A stretch of 64,000 nt of DNA from Wohlfahrtiimonas sp. G9077 (GTDB lineage Bacteria > Pseudomonadota > Gammaproteobacteria > Cardiobacteriales > Wohlfahrtiimonadaceae): assembly GCF_002252155.1 (NCBI RefSeq), contig NZ_NEFD01000007.1, forward strand, positions 1 through 64,000, in the 5' to 3' direction. How positions within the stretch are numbered: position 1 is the first letter of the stretch; each line of letters begins with the position of its first letter. The notes beneath the pieces are model-generated. The model was not told where the DNA came from. It saw only the letters and a list, made by a program, of their open reading frames with translations, and ran no database searches. A program made the translations under genes and the position numbers. Below, piece by piece: positions 52,125 to 61,367 of this stretch.

Positions 52125-55100
52125 TTATTTGTGCGCTGCGTCCTCATGATTTTTCTCATAAATGGCATGCTCTTTTTGACCAAAGCGCTTACCGATTAAA
52201 GAGAAGAAGACTGGCGCATAAAAGAGCACCAACAATGTCCCGCCAATCATCCCACCAATCACGGTTCGACCCACAACGTTTTGTGCACCAGAACCTGCGC
52301 CATTACTGAGCGCCATTGGCAATACACCAAAACCAAAGGCAAGAGATGTCATGATGATCGGACGCAAGCGAAGATGCGCTGCTTCCACCGTTGCTTCCAC
52401 AATGTTTTTGCCTTGTAAGAGCAAGTCCTTGGCAAACTCAATGATCAAGATGGCATTTTTAGAGGTCAAACCAAGCACTGTCAATAAGCCCACTTGGAAA
52501 TAGACGTCATTTTGAATGTCCACCAAGTTTGCCGCAGCCACCGCACCAATCACACCCACCGGCAATGTGAAGATCACCGCAAATGGAATCGACCAAGATT
52601 CATACAATGCAGCCAAGCTTAGGAAGATGACAAAAATAGAGATGATATAGAGATAAATCTGCATGTTCCCTGTTTTGCGCTCTTCATAGGATGTGTCTGT
52701 CCATTGCACTTGCACGCCATCTAAATATTGCTGTGTAATGGCCTCAATCTCATTCATCACTTCACCGGTACTAAAACCATGTTTGGCTTCAATGGAAAAT
52801 GGGAAGGCTGAATAACCATCAAAGCGGTTCAATTGCGGTGAACCTTGTGTCCAACGCGTGCTGGCAAAGGCACTGAATGGCACCATTTGACCCACTTTAT
52901 TGCGTACATACCATTTATCAAAGTCTTCAGGTTGCATGCGATACTCAGCATCCCCTTGCAATAAAACTTTCTTAATGCGACCGCGATCCACAAAGTCATT
53001 GACATACAAGCTACCCCACGCAATCGCTAAGGAGCTGTTGATGTCACCGACGGTAATTTGTAATGCACGGGCTTTTTCTTGGTCAATGTCCACATGCAGC
53101 TGCGGACCATCAAACTGACCACTTGGGCGCAATGTCTGAACGTTCATGGTTTTTGATTGTGTGGCCACAATGCCCATAAACTTCATCACTTCACCCATAA
53201 ATTGCTGATGCGGCAATCCGGTGACGTTTTGCAATGTGAACGACACACCAGAGGCTGTACCAAGCTCAATAATTGCAGGCGGCGCAAATACGAAACCTTG
53301 TGTACTTGGAATCGTATGTAAATACTCTGCCAAACGCTTTTGAATCGCCGCCAATTTCTGAGCAGGATCCTTACGCTCGCTCCAATCTTTAAGTTTTAAG
53401 AAGAATAAACCATGCTGACCACCGCGACCGCCAAAGCTAAAGCCTGAAATCGCCATAATGGCATCGATGGAGTTTTTCTCTTCCGTCAAAACATGATTGG
53501 AGATTTGCTCCAAAATATCGCTTGTGATGTCAAGCGCGGTACCATCTGGGCCAATCGTCATCCCAATCAGAATCCCTTGATCCTCATCAGGCAAGAAGCT
53601 TGTGGGCAAGCGTGAAAAACCATAATAGATCAACGCAAGCATCGCAAAAAATGCCACAACATAACGTTTCGGATGCGTCACAGCATGCGTTGCACCGCCA
53701 CGATAACGTTGATTCATGCGATCAAACCAGTTGTTAAACTTCGTCACCGGCCAATCCACAACGCGCCCAACGGCTGCAAAGATTTTACCAATCCCTTTAG
53801 GTTCCGTTTTATCATGCGGCGATTTTAAAATCGTGGCACACAACGCGGATGTAAAGATGATGGCACACACCACAGATAACGACATCGCCGTGATGATGGT
53901 AATCGAGAACTGACGATAAATCACGCCGGATGCACCACTTAAGAAGGCCATCGGCACGAATACCGCGGACAATACAACGGCAATCCCCACCAATGCACTG
54001 GTGATTTGATCCATCGATTTACGGGTGGCTTCAATGGGGGATAAACCCTCTTCTTCCATAATACGCTCAACGTTTTCCACCACAACAATGGCATCATCCA
54101 CAAGCAAACCGATGGCCAATACCATCGCAAAGAGCGTCAGCGTATTGAGGGTAAAACCAAAAACATCTAACACCGCAAATGTCCCAAGCAACACAACAGG
54201 AATCGCCAATGTGGGAATGATGGTGGCGCGAATGTTACGTAAGAAGAGATACATCACCACAAACACTAAAGCCACGGCTTCAATCAATGTTTTGACAACG
54301 TTGTGAATGGAGATTTCAACAAATGGCGTGGTGTCATATGGAAAGGCATAATCAATGCCTTCTGGCAATAACACAGATAAACGCTTTAAGGTGTCTTTAA
54401 CATCATGCGCGGTGTCTAAAGCGTTCGCACCAGAAGCTAGACTTAAACCCAATGCCGCTGAAGATTGGTTGTTATATTTTGCATCAAAGGCGGTGGATTC
54501 TGCTGCCAATTCGATGCGCGCCACATCGGCTAAACGCACTTGGCTACCATCTTCATTCACACGCAATTGAATGTCTTCAAATTGTTCGACCGATTCCAAT
54601 TGTGTTTGTGCGGTGATGGTAAAGTTAATCTCTTGACCGGGCACCGTTGGCGTTGCACCCAATTGACCAAAGGCCACTTGCGTATTTTGCTCTTTAATGG
54701 CGGATAAAACATCCATCGGCGTCATGCCATATTTATTCAGCAGATAAGGATCTAGCCATACACGCATCGCATAACCTGAACCAAAGAACTGAATGTCCCC
54801 AAGCCCATTAATACGACTAATGGTGTCTTTAATGTTGGTGTTGATGAAATCGCCAATGTCCGCATTGCTGTATTTGCCATCTTTAGAGTAGAAACTCACC
54901 ACCATAAAGAAGGAACCGGAAGATTTTTGTACCGTCACGCCTTGGCGCTGTACATCTTCTGGCAATGTGGATAATGCGGTTTGAATCTTGTTTTGTACCT
55001 GAACCTGTGCCATGTCAGGATCGACCCCTTGGTTAAAGGTCAACGTAATCTGAAAGCTCCCTTGGCTCGTGCTCGATGAGTTCATATAACGAAAACCATC

Positions 55101-55316
55101 TAAACCCGATAAGTTCTGCTCGATCACCTGCGTGACACTGTTTTCAATCGTGGTGGCGTTTGCCCCAGGATACATCCCGACAATGGAGACTTGAGGCGGT
55201 GCAATTTCAGGATATTGTGCCACTGGCAAAGAGCGCAGCGACAAAATCCCTAAAAACATGGTTAAGATCGCAAGCACCCATGCAAAGATGGGGCGATCTA
55301 TAAAAAAGCGAGCCAT
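52125..55316 (-). CDS. RND multidrug efflux pump, inner membrane component (AcrB/HAE1 type)
   Basis: A 1063-residue proton-driven drug exporter. N-terminal FFIDRPIFAWVLAILTMFLG and LPVAQYPEIAPP, the proton-relay pair in LLVDDAIVVVENVER (TM4, about residues 405-419), FLPDEDQG opening the second half, and GLTSKNAILIIEFAKD in TM10 with the conserved Lys. It overall resembles AcrB/MexB. Encoded 17 bp after the membrane-fusion protein; no outer-membrane channel gene follows, so it probably uses a TolC-like protein encoded elsewhere. Confidence 0.95.
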   Translation of the reverse strand: MARFFIDRPIFAWVLAILTMFLGILSLRSLPVAQYPEIAPPQVSIVGMYPGANATTIENSVTQVIEQNLSGLDGFRYMNSSSTSQGSFQITLTFNQGVDPDMAQVQVQNKIQTALSTLPEDVQRQGVTVQKSSGSFFMVVSFYSKDGKYSNADIGDFINTNIKDTISRINGLGDIQFFGSGYAMRVWLDPYLLNKYGMTPMDVLSAIKEQNTQVAFGQLGATPTVPGQEINFTITAQTQLESVEQFEDIQLRVNEDGSQVRLADVARIELAAESTAFDAKYNNQSSAALGLSLASGANALDTAHDVKDTLKRLSVLLPEGIDYAFPYDTTPFVEISIHNVVKTLIEAVALVFVVMYLFLRNIRATIIPTLAIPVVLLGTFAVLDVFGFTLNTLTLFAMVLAIGLLVDDAIVVVENVERIMEEEGLSPIEATRKSMDQITSALVGIAVVLSAVFVPMAFLSGASGVIYRQFSITIITAMSLSVVCAIIFTSALCATILKSPHDKTEPKGIGKIFAAVGRVVDWPVTKFNNWFDRMNQRYRGGATHAVTHPKRYVVAFFAMLALIYYGFSRLPTSFLPDEDQGILIGMTIGPDGTALDITSDILEQISNHVLTEEKNSIDAIMAISGFSFGGRGGQHGLFFLKLKDWSERKDPAQKLAAIQKRLAEYLHTIPSTQGFVFAPPAIIELGTASGVSFTLQNVTGLPHQQFMGEVMKFMGIVATQSKTMNVQTLRPSGQFDGPQLHVDIDQEKARALQITVGDINSSLAIAWGSLYVNDFVDRGRIKKVLLQGDAEYRMQPEDFDKWYVRNKVGQMVPFSAFASTRWTQGSPQLNRFDGYSAFPFSIEAKHGFSTGEVMNEIEAITQQYLDGVQVQWTDTSYEERKTGNMQIYLYIISIFVIFLSLAALYESWSIPFAVIFTLPVGVIGAVAAANLVDIQNDVYFQVGLLTVLGLTSKNAILIIEFAKDLLLQGKNIVEATVEAAHLRLRPIIMTSLAFGFGVLPMALSNGAGSGAQNVVGRTVIGGMIGGTLLVLFYAPVFFSLIGKRFGQKEHAIYEKNHEDAAHK

Positions 55317-55333
55317 ATGTATTCCCTTCCCTG

Positions 55334-56527
55334 TTAGTGAGTTTGCGTCGGTGCATCATTGGCAATGTTCAGCGGCACTTTATCCGTACGGCGCATCATA
55401 CTTTGCACCTGCTGAATGCCCTCAATCACCACTTGTTCACCGGCTTTTAAACCTTGGGAGATGAGCCAGTTATTGCCATTGGCATGCTCAATTTCCACAG
55501 GACGCACCTCAGCAATGTTGCCTTGACCCACCACGATCACAAAGGCTTGACCTTTTGGATCACGATAAATGGCTTTTTGTGGAATCTGAATGGCATCTTT
55601 CTGAATGCCTTGATCCACAATCGAACGCACAAACATCCCCGGCAACAATAATTGATCAGGATTGGGGAATTCGGCTTGAATTAAAATGGAGCCCGTTGTA
55701 GGGTCAACTGTGCGATCAGAGAATTTCACCACGCCAGCCTCAGGATAGATTGAGCCATCATCCATCACTAAGTGCACAGTGAAATTATTATCATCAATGG
55801 CACCCGGCACAGGATTGATTAATGTGCCATCACGGAATTTCTTCTGCATGCGCGTAAAATCTTTTGCAGAATAGGTAATGTCCACACGCATTGGATCATT
55901 TTGCTGAATCACAGCCATTTCCATCGCTTGCCCTGCCGTCACCAATGCACCTTGCGTATAATTAGAGCGGCCAATTTGACCACTAATGGGCGCCAACATT
56001 TTGGTGTAATTTAAGCTGATTTCAGCATTATTCACTTCTGCTTTTGCAGCGGACACTTGGGCATTGGCTTGGATCAATGCCGCATTGGCATCATCGACAT
56101 CTTGTTTGCTCACCGCTTTTGATGAAGACAACGCATTGATGCGTTTTGCCTTTTCAGCCGCGGCATATTGATTGGCTTTGGCCTGTTCTAATTTTGCTTC
56201 GGCAATTTTAAGCGCTGCATCATAAATGGCCGGATCAATTTGATAAAGCGTCGTGCCCTCTTCAACATAAGAGCCCTCTACAAAGTGACGATTTAAAATG
56301 ATGCCACCCACTTGTGGGCGCACTTCAGCAATTTTAGAAGCCTTTGTGCGGCCGGGTAATTCTGCTTTGACCAACACATCTTGGGCTTGTGTGGTATAAG
56401 TCACCACTTTGACAGGCGGCACACCTGCAGCTTGCTGAGCACTTTTATCGTCGGAACATGCCGATAGCGCCAATGCGCCCGCCATGACCAACAGCCATTT
56501 CTGATTGGACAACAATTTTCTCATCAT
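55334..56527 (-). CDS. RND efflux membrane-fusion protein (AcrA type)
   Basis: A 397-residue periplasmic adaptor lipoprotein: lipobox LSAC (Cys near residue 24), a biotinyl-lipoyl-like region (LPGRTKASKIAEVRPQVGGIILNRHFVEGSYVEEGTTLYQIDP), a helical hairpin (about 95-160) and the beta-barrel region with PISGQIGRSNYTQGALV. It bridges the RND pump and the outer-membrane channel. Located 23 bp after the MarR gene, in the same operon. Confidence 0.94.
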   Translation of the reverse strand: MMRKLLSNQKWLLVMAGALALSACSDDKSAQQAAGVPPVKVVTYTTQAQDVLVKAELPGRTKASKIAEVRPQVGGIILNRHFVEGSYVEEGTTLYQIDPAIYDAALKIAEAKLEQAKANQYAAAEKAKRINALSSSKAVSKQDVDDANAALIQANAQVSAAKAEVNNAEISLNYTKMLAPISGQIGRSNYTQGALVTAGQAMEMAVIQQNDPMRVDITYSAKDFTRMQKKFRDGTLINPVPGAIDDNNFTVHLVMDDGSIYPEAGVVKFSDRTVDPTTGSILIQAEFPNPDQLLLPGMFVRSIVDQGIQKDAIQIPQKAIYRDPKGQAFVIVVGQGNIAEVRPVEIEHANGNNWLISQGLKAGEQVVIEGIQQVQSMMRRTDKVPLNIANDAPTQTH

Positions 56528-56550
56528 ATCTACAGTCTCGATTAATAGTA

Positions 56551-56997
56551 CTAAAGCTTGGTTAAGTGAATCATGATCTTCATGGCATTTTCGATCTCAG
56601 CATCGCTGAAATCTTTCATTGAATTGAGCATCCATTCCCCATAAATTTCATCGAGTACACGCTGACACAACGCATCACCTTGATCCGATAAACAATAATA
56701 GGGAGAACGTTTGTCACTCTCATTCTCTTTAATGCAGATTAAACCTTCATCTAACAATGGCTTCATGTGCTTTTGGACAGCTTGGCGAGTAATGAGTAAA
56801 TCTGCGGCTAATGCTGCCGTTGTCATGCCTTGTTTTTCATATTTTTCATGCGTGGCAATGTGAATGACCAATTGCCAAGACGGAAAATTCAGCCCTGTTG
56901 GCTCAATCAACCGTTGGTTGATCTTCATTAAATTGGTTCGGGCTTTAAAATAATAAGTAAAAAACTCATGAATTGTATCGAAACGCTCTGCCATCAT
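56551..56997 (-). CDS. MarR-family transcriptional regulator
   Basis: A 148-residue winged-helix regulator: N-terminal helix with LMKINQRLIEPTGLNFPSWQLV, the recognition region TTAALAADLLITRQAVQKHMKPLLDEGLI (about 58-86), the wing (NESDKRSPYYCLSDQG, about 91-106) and a C-terminal dimerisation helix. First gene of the marR-acrA-acrB unit; by analogy it represses this operon and is released by drugs or phenolic ligands. A palindromic operator lies directly upstream. Confidence 0.9.
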   Translation of the reverse strand: MMAERFDTIHEFFTYYFKARTNLMKINQRLIEPTGLNFPSWQLVIHIATHEKYEKQGMTTAALAADLLITRQAVQKHMKPLLDEGLICIKENESDKRSPYYCLSDQGDALCQRVLDEIYGEWMLNSMKDFSDAEIENAMKIMIHLTKL

Positions 56998-57028
56998 GAC
57001 CTAAATAACACACAAAAGAAGATGACCT

Positions 57029-57065
57029 ATATTAATGTTCGACAACAAGGTTGTCAAACATTAAT
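57029..57065 (-). promoter_or_regulatory. Promoter and palindromic operator of the marR-acrAB-like operon
   Basis: 35-bp palindrome 57031-57065 with 16-bp arms (one mismatch) around a 3-bp centre. On the minus strand TTGACA (57057-57052), 17-bp spacer, TAATAT (57034-57029), so the promoter lies almost wholly within the palindrome. A bound MarR dimer would block RNA polymerase. Confidence 0.85.
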
Positions 57066-57097
57066 CGAGACTATAAATTGTTTCTATGAGGGGAAAA

Positions 57098-57535
57098 TTA
57101 GACTTTTACCACCAAAACATCACACGGAGAATCATTGATGATTGAACCCGATGTTGAGCCCAATAACAGCGCCAAACCTTGACGTGTGTGTGCACCAACC
57201 ACCACCAATTCCACTTGTAGGGATTCGGCTGTTTTGATGATGCCTTCTTTGGTTGAAAAGGCAGAAACCACGTGTGTGTCCGCATCCGGAATGCCTAAGC
57301 GATCGGCTAAAGCACGGGCATTTCTTTTTGCCTCGGCCACAACTTCTGAATCCGTTTGTTCAGAGATAATCGGCATCAACTCATAGCCAAGGGCAATGTT
57401 AATATCTTCTAACACATGCAGTAATGTGATTTTTGCATGGTTACGTTCTGCCACCACCATCGCTTGTTTGACGATTTTCTCTGAATCGGCTGAATGATCA
57501 ATGGCCACTAATACATGTTTATATTCATTACTCAT
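57098..57535 (-). CDS. Universal stress protein, UspA family
   Basis: A 145-residue UspA-fold protein: HVLVAIDHSADSEKIV at the N-terminus (nucleotide-binding Asp), ITLLHVLED near 38, and the ATP-binding loop GAHTRQGLALLLGSTSGSIINDSPCDVLVVKV near the C-terminus (G-2x-G-9x-G(S/T) type). The start is ATG 57535, behind GAGGA; an in-frame extension upstream lacks family resemblance. Single gene between the efflux operon and ispD; the specific stress role is unknown. Confidence 0.9.
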   Translation of the reverse strand: MSNEYKHVLVAIDHSADSEKIVKQAMVVAERNHAKITLLHVLEDINIALGYELMPIISEQTDSEVVAEAKRNARALADRLGIPDADTHVVSAFSTKEGIIKTAESLQVELVVVGAHTRQGLALLLGSTSGSIINDSPCDVLVVKV

Positions 57536-57632
57536 AATTATTCCTCTAGGGTTAGGGTTTGATGCTTTAGATTTATCATAACATTCTATGACCGAATGGG
57601 ATAAAATAGCCATTTTATTATTAATCTAAATC

Positions 57633-58331
57633 ATGGCAAGTCTCTTTTTTATTGTGCCTGCAGGTGGTGTTGGCGCACGCATGCAAGCGGATCGTCCGAA
57701 GCAATATTTGATGCTGACAGAGTCTCAATCTGTCCTTGCAGCCACGTTATCGCTCCTTAAAAGCCAAGGTGAGCATACGATTGCTGTAGGGGTTTCTGCC
57801 GATGATGGTTATTTTGCCAACCTTGATTTACCTAAAGATTTATTGCGCTATGATGCTGGCCCCAATCGCTCTGACACCGTTCGTTTGGGTTTACAAGCCA
57901 TTTCGCATTTAGCCAAAGATGATGATTGGGTGATCGTCCATGATGCAGCGCGCCCAGGTTTAACGCCCGAAGAGCTCCAACAATTCATCGAGCAAGTGAT
58001 GAAAGAACCCAATTCCATTGGTGGCATCATGGCGTTGCCTGCGGTAGACACAGTCAAACAAGTCCATGCGCAACAAATCACACACACCATTGATCGGAGC
58101 ACCATTCATTTGGCGCAAACGCCGCAAATGTTCCGCTATGGCATTTTAAAAGCCGCTTATGAAGAGGCATTGACGGGGAATTTAGCCGTCACCGATGAAG
58201 CCTCTGCCGTCGAAGCGCTTGGCCATCATCCATTTGTGTATCAAGGTTATCCCCATAATTTTAAAATCACGCATCCGACCGATTTACGATTGATGCAATT
58301 TTTATTTTCAGAGAGGACAATATGCGAGTAG
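57633..58331 (+). CDS. ispD: 2-C-methyl-D-erythritol 4-phosphate cytidylyltransferase
   Basis: Third step of the MEP isoprenoid pathway: CTP + MEP to CDP-ME. 232 residues. Signature IVPAGGVGARMQADRPKQYL (about 8-27), VIVHDAARPGL (about 100-110), and AQTPQMFRYG plus VTDEASAVEALGH in the C-terminal half. Its end overlaps ispF by 10 bp, the common ispD-ispF pairing. ftsB, usually upstream in enterics, is absent. Confidence 0.95.
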   Translation: MASLFFIVPAGGVGARMQADRPKQYLMLTESQSVLAATLSLLKSQGEHTIAVGVSADDGYFANLDLPKDLLRYDAGPNRSDTVRLGLQAISHLAKDDDWVIVHDAARPGLTPEELQQFIEQVMKEPNSIGGIMALPAVDTVKQVHAQQITHTIDRSTIHLAQTPQMFRYGILKAAYEEALTGNLAVTDEASAVEALGHHPFVYQGYPHNFKITHPTDLRLMQFLFSERTICE

Positions 58332-58801
58332 GCATTGGTTTTGATGTGCACGCCTTTACAGAAGGTGATCATGTAATCTTAGCGGGTGAAAAAATCCCTC
58401 ACACTCAAGCATTTTTAGCCCATTCCGATGGCGATGTGGTGCTCCATGCCTTAACCGATGCCATTTTAGGTGCGGCAAAATGCGGTGACATTGGCGTGCT
58501 CTTTCCCGATACAGATCCGACCTATAAAGGTGCAGACAGCATGATTTTACTGCAAAAAGCGTACGAGAAAGTCAAAGCCAAAGGCTGGTGCATTGGCAAC
58601 ATTGACATCACTGTGATGGCCGAACGCCCAAAACTGATGCCCCATAAAGAGAAAATGGCCTCAAACATTGCCAAAGCTTTAAATTTACCGGAAGATGATG
58701 TCAATGTGAAAGCCACCACGATGGAAAAACTCGGCTTTATCGGCCGTGAAGAAGGCATCGCCGCACAAGCCATCGTACTGCTGAACCCTTGTCAAGATTA
58801 A
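58322..58801 (+). CDS. ispF: 2-C-methyl-D-erythritol 2,4-cyclodiphosphate synthase
   Basis: Fifth step of the MEP pathway. 159 residues, usual length. GIGFDVHAF with metal-binding Asp and His (about 4-12), HSDGDVVLHALTDAILGAA (about 36-54), DIGVLFPDTDP, and KATTMEKLGFIGREEGIAAQAI near the C-terminus. AGAGGA precedes the ATG inside ispD. Confidence 0.97.
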   Translation: MRVGIGFDVHAFTEGDHVILAGEKIPHTQAFLAHSDGDVVLHALTDAILGAAKCGDIGVLFPDTDPTYKGADSMILLQKAYEKVKAKGWCIGNIDITVMAERPKLMPHKEKMASNIAKALNLPEDDVNVKATTMEKLGFIGREEGIAAQAIVLLNPCQD

Positions 58802-58870
58802 GGTTAATATAAATCGTGTAGAGTGCTACACTATTTCATTCGTTTTATTTTTCATTGAGAGCAAAACAAC

Positions 58871-60970
58871 ATGTCGATAGAGAAACGCAAGTTATTCATT
58901 ACCAATGCACTTCCATATGCCAATGGTGATATACACTTAGGTCATTTGTTAGGTTACATCCAAGGTGATATTTGGGCGCGTTTCCATCGGATGTGTGGCT
59001 CTGAAGTGCATTTCATCTGTGCAGATGATGCCCACGGCACACCCATCATGATCCGCGCACAAAATTTAGGCATAACGCCTGAAGAGCTCATTGCCAAAGC
59101 GCAAAAAGCCCACTTAGAAGATTTCGTGGATTTCCACATCGAGTTTGACAATTACTACACCACAAACAGCGAAGAAAACCGCCGACTCGTTGAAGACATC
59201 TATTTGAAATTAAAAGATGCAGGCTTGATCGAAACCCGCGAAATTCAGCAGTTTTTCGATGAAGAGAAACAGATGTTCCTGCCAGATCGCTTCATTAAAG
59301 GCGAATGCCCTAAATGTCATGCCAAAGATCAATACGGCGACAACTGTGAAGCCTGTGGCGGTGTGTATCATCCCACAGAATTGATCAACCCGTTTTCTGT
59401 GGTGTCCGGCAAAACTCCGGTGATGAAAGGCTCTGAGCACTTCTTCTTTAAATTATCCGATGAGCGCTGCGTCACTTTCCTTCGCGAATTTTTAGCCAAC
59501 AGTGATCGCTTACAACCTGAAGCGGCCAACAAAATGAAAGAGTGGCTCGGCACAGATGAAGACAATAAGCTTTCCGATTGGGATATTTCCCGCGATGCAC
59601 CTTATTTTGGCTTCCCAATTCCGAACGCACCCAATAAATACTTTTATGTATGGTTAGATGCGCCGGTGGGTTACTTTGCTTCATTGGCCAATTACATTGC
59701 GCGCCATCCTGAATTTGCTTTAAATGACTTCATTGAGCGCGATGCTGCTGAAAAAGCGGGCACAGAAATGGTGCACTTCATTGGTAAGGACATCATGTAT
59801 TTCCATACCTTATTCTGGCCTGCAATGCTCAATTTCTCAGGTTATCGCTTGCCCACGCAATATGCCGTCAATGGATTTATCACCGTCAATGGCGCAAAAA
59901 TGAGTAAATCACGCGGTACATTCATCACGGCGCGTTCTTACTTAGATGAACAATTGAATCCTGAATGGTTGCGTTATTACTTTGCCGCTAAATCATCGGG
60001 CGCGATTGATGATCTTGATTTAAACTTAGAAGATTTGGTCAGCCGCGTCAATTCTGATTTAGTGGGTAAATTTGTGAACATTGCATCCCGTACGAGCCGC
60101 TTTGTCTCTAATTTATTTAATAATCAGCTCAGCACTTTTGCACAAGAGACCACAGAATTATTGGCCACAATTCGCACGATGCAAGCGAACATCATCAATC
60201 ATTATGAAGATCGTAACTTTGCAGCAGCCATGCGCGAAGTGGCACGTGGTTGTGATTTGGTCAATGAGCACTTTGATACCACAAAACCTTGGGAATTGGC
60301 AAAAAATGAAGCCGATCATGCCCGTTTACAATCTTTGTGCACCAGTTATTTAGAAGCGTTTAGATTGCTAAGCATCTATTTATACCCAATCTTGCCACAA
60401 ACGGTGAAAAACATTGCCGCTTACCTTAACAGTGATCTTTCGACGTTTGATGCCACGCGCAATAACCTAGAAAATGCCACCATCAACAATTATGAGCACT
60501 TGATGAAGCGCATTGACATCAAACAGCTCAATCAATTGGTGGATCGCAATAAAGAGTCCCTCAAAGCGGCTGAGCCACAAAAGAAAGCGGAAAAAACTGA
60601 GAAGAAAGAGAAGAAAAAAGCTGAAGTTGTGTTGCCTGAAGGCTGCATCAACATCGATGACTTCTCTAAAGTAGATTTGCGCTTAGGCAAAGTATTGAGC
60701 TGCGATTTTGTGGAAGGCTCGGATAAATTGCTCGCATTTACAGTGGATTTAGGCGAAGAGAAACCGCGCAACATCTTCTCTGGCATTCGTTCAGCATATG
60801 GTGAGCCACAATTATTGGTGGGTAAATATGTAATTGTGGTGGCCAACTTAGCGCCACGCAAAATGCGCTTTGGCGTCAGTGAAGGCATGATTTTATCTGC
60901 ATCCATTGATGGCGATTTGGCCTTGTTGACCACATTGAGTGAATTAAAACCGGGTGCGAAGATTTCTTAA
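58871..60970 (+). CDS. metG: Methionyl-tRNA synthetase
   Basis: Charges tRNA-Met. 699 residues. [19 protein letters not shown] (HIGH-type HLGH at 22-25), zinc knuckle [18 protein letters not shown] (about 145-162), KMSKSRGT (near 340) and a C-terminal tRNA-binding OB-fold domain (about 600-699, with [20 protein letters not shown]) joined by a very Lys/Glu-rich linker. A weak promoter-like TTAATA-17-TACACT overlaps a small GTGTAG/CTACAC hairpin upstream. Confidence 0.97.
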   Translation: MSIEKRKLFITNALPYANGDIHLGHLLGYIQGDIWARFHRMCGSEVHFICADDAHGTPIMIRAQNLGITPEELIAKAQKAHLEDFVDFHIEFDNYYTTNSEENRRLVEDIYLKLKDAGLIETREIQQFFDEEKQMFLPDRFIKGECPKCHAKDQYGDNCEACGGVYHPTELINPFSVVSGKTPVMKGSEHFFFKLSDERCVTFLREFLANSDRLQPEAANKMKEWLGTDEDNKLSDWDISRDAPYFGFPIPNAPNKYFYVWLDAPVGYFASLANYIARHPEFALNDFIERDAAEKAGTEMVHFIGKDIMYFHTLFWPAMLNFSGYRLPTQYAVNGFITVNGAKMSKSRGTFITARSYLDEQLNPEWLRYYFAAKSSGAIDDLDLNLEDLVSRVNSDLVGKFVNIASRTSRFVSNLFNNQLSTFAQETTELLATIRTMQANIINHYEDRNFAAAMREVARGCDLVNEHFDTTKPWELAKNEADHARLQSLCTSYLEAFRLLSIYLYPILPQTVKNIAAYLNSDLSTFDATRNNLENATINNYEHLMKRIDIKQLNQLVDRNKESLKAAEPQKKAEKTEKKEKKKAEVVLPEGCINIDDFSKVDLRLGKVLSCDFVEGSDKLLAFTVDLGEEKPRNIFSGIRSAYGEPQLLVGKYVIVVANLAPRKMRFGVSEGMILSASIDGDLALLTTLSELKPGAKIS

Positions 60971-60979
60971 TGCACATCA

Positions 60980-61013
60980 ACAAAGCTTGGGTTTCCCCAA
61001 GCTTTTGTTTTAT
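60980..61013 (+). terminator. Rho-independent terminator of metG
   Basis: 12-bp stem (60980-60991 with 60996-61007, core AAGCTTGGG/CCCAAGCTT), loop TTTC, followed by TTTTGTTTTATTT-type tail. Confidence 0.85.
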
Positions 61014-61078
61014 TTATCATCATGCTTTGCTATATTAAAGATGCACCATAAACATTTTCATCAATAAAGGAGATAACA

Positions 61079-61309
61079 ATGAACGAACATAAAAAAGACA
61101 TTCATGAATTAAAATCCTGGGCACAAGCGCATGAGTCCACTTCTTTAGAGATCGCTGAGGCCATTTTTGAATTGGCCAAGGGTGATGATGCATTGGCCGA
61201 AAAAATCTGGAGTGAAGCACAAGATGAAGTCTTGCCGCTCGCGTTTTCAAAAACCGACGCTGATCATCTTTTCTGGGGTTTACAGCGCATTGATCGCAAA
61301 GATGTTTAA
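61079..61309 (+). CDS. Small acidic protein of unknown function
   Basis: A 76-residue, mostly helical, acidic protein (MNEHKKDIHELKSWAQ..., FELAKGDDALAEKIWSEAQ, DHLFWGLQRIDRKDV). No family recognised. Evidence that it is real: excellent ribosome-binding site (AAAGGAGAT) at the right distance, metG terminator upstream and a strong terminator right after, leaving it as a single-gene unit. No signal peptide or membrane segment. Confidence 0.75.
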   Translation: MNEHKKDIHELKSWAQAHESTSLEIAEAIFELAKGDDALAEKIWSEAQDEVLPLAFSKTDADHLFWGLQRIDRKDV

Positions 61310-61323
61310 CAGAAACTGAATAC

Positions 61324-61353
61324 AAAAATCCCCGTCGTAACGGGGATTTTTTA
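61324..61353. terminator. Bidirectional rho-independent terminator
   Basis: 11-bp stem AAAATCCCCGT/ACGGGGATTTT (61325-61335, 61340-61350), four-base loop, T run on both strands. It serves the small gene on the plus strand and the symporter on the minus strand. Confidence 0.92.
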
Positions 61354-61367
61354 TGATGATTCATGCA

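Noticed and set aside
52125-55316. Several open frames on the plus strand opposite the RND pump gene (for example 53716-53913 and 54025-54306)
   Set aside because: They are antisense shadows of a strongly conserved gene, with low-complexity Ser/Thr/Asn-rich products and no ribosome-binding sites.
58816-58831. GTGTAG/CTACAC hairpin as an ispF terminator
   Set aside because: Six-base stem without a T run; more likely incidental within the metG promoter region.
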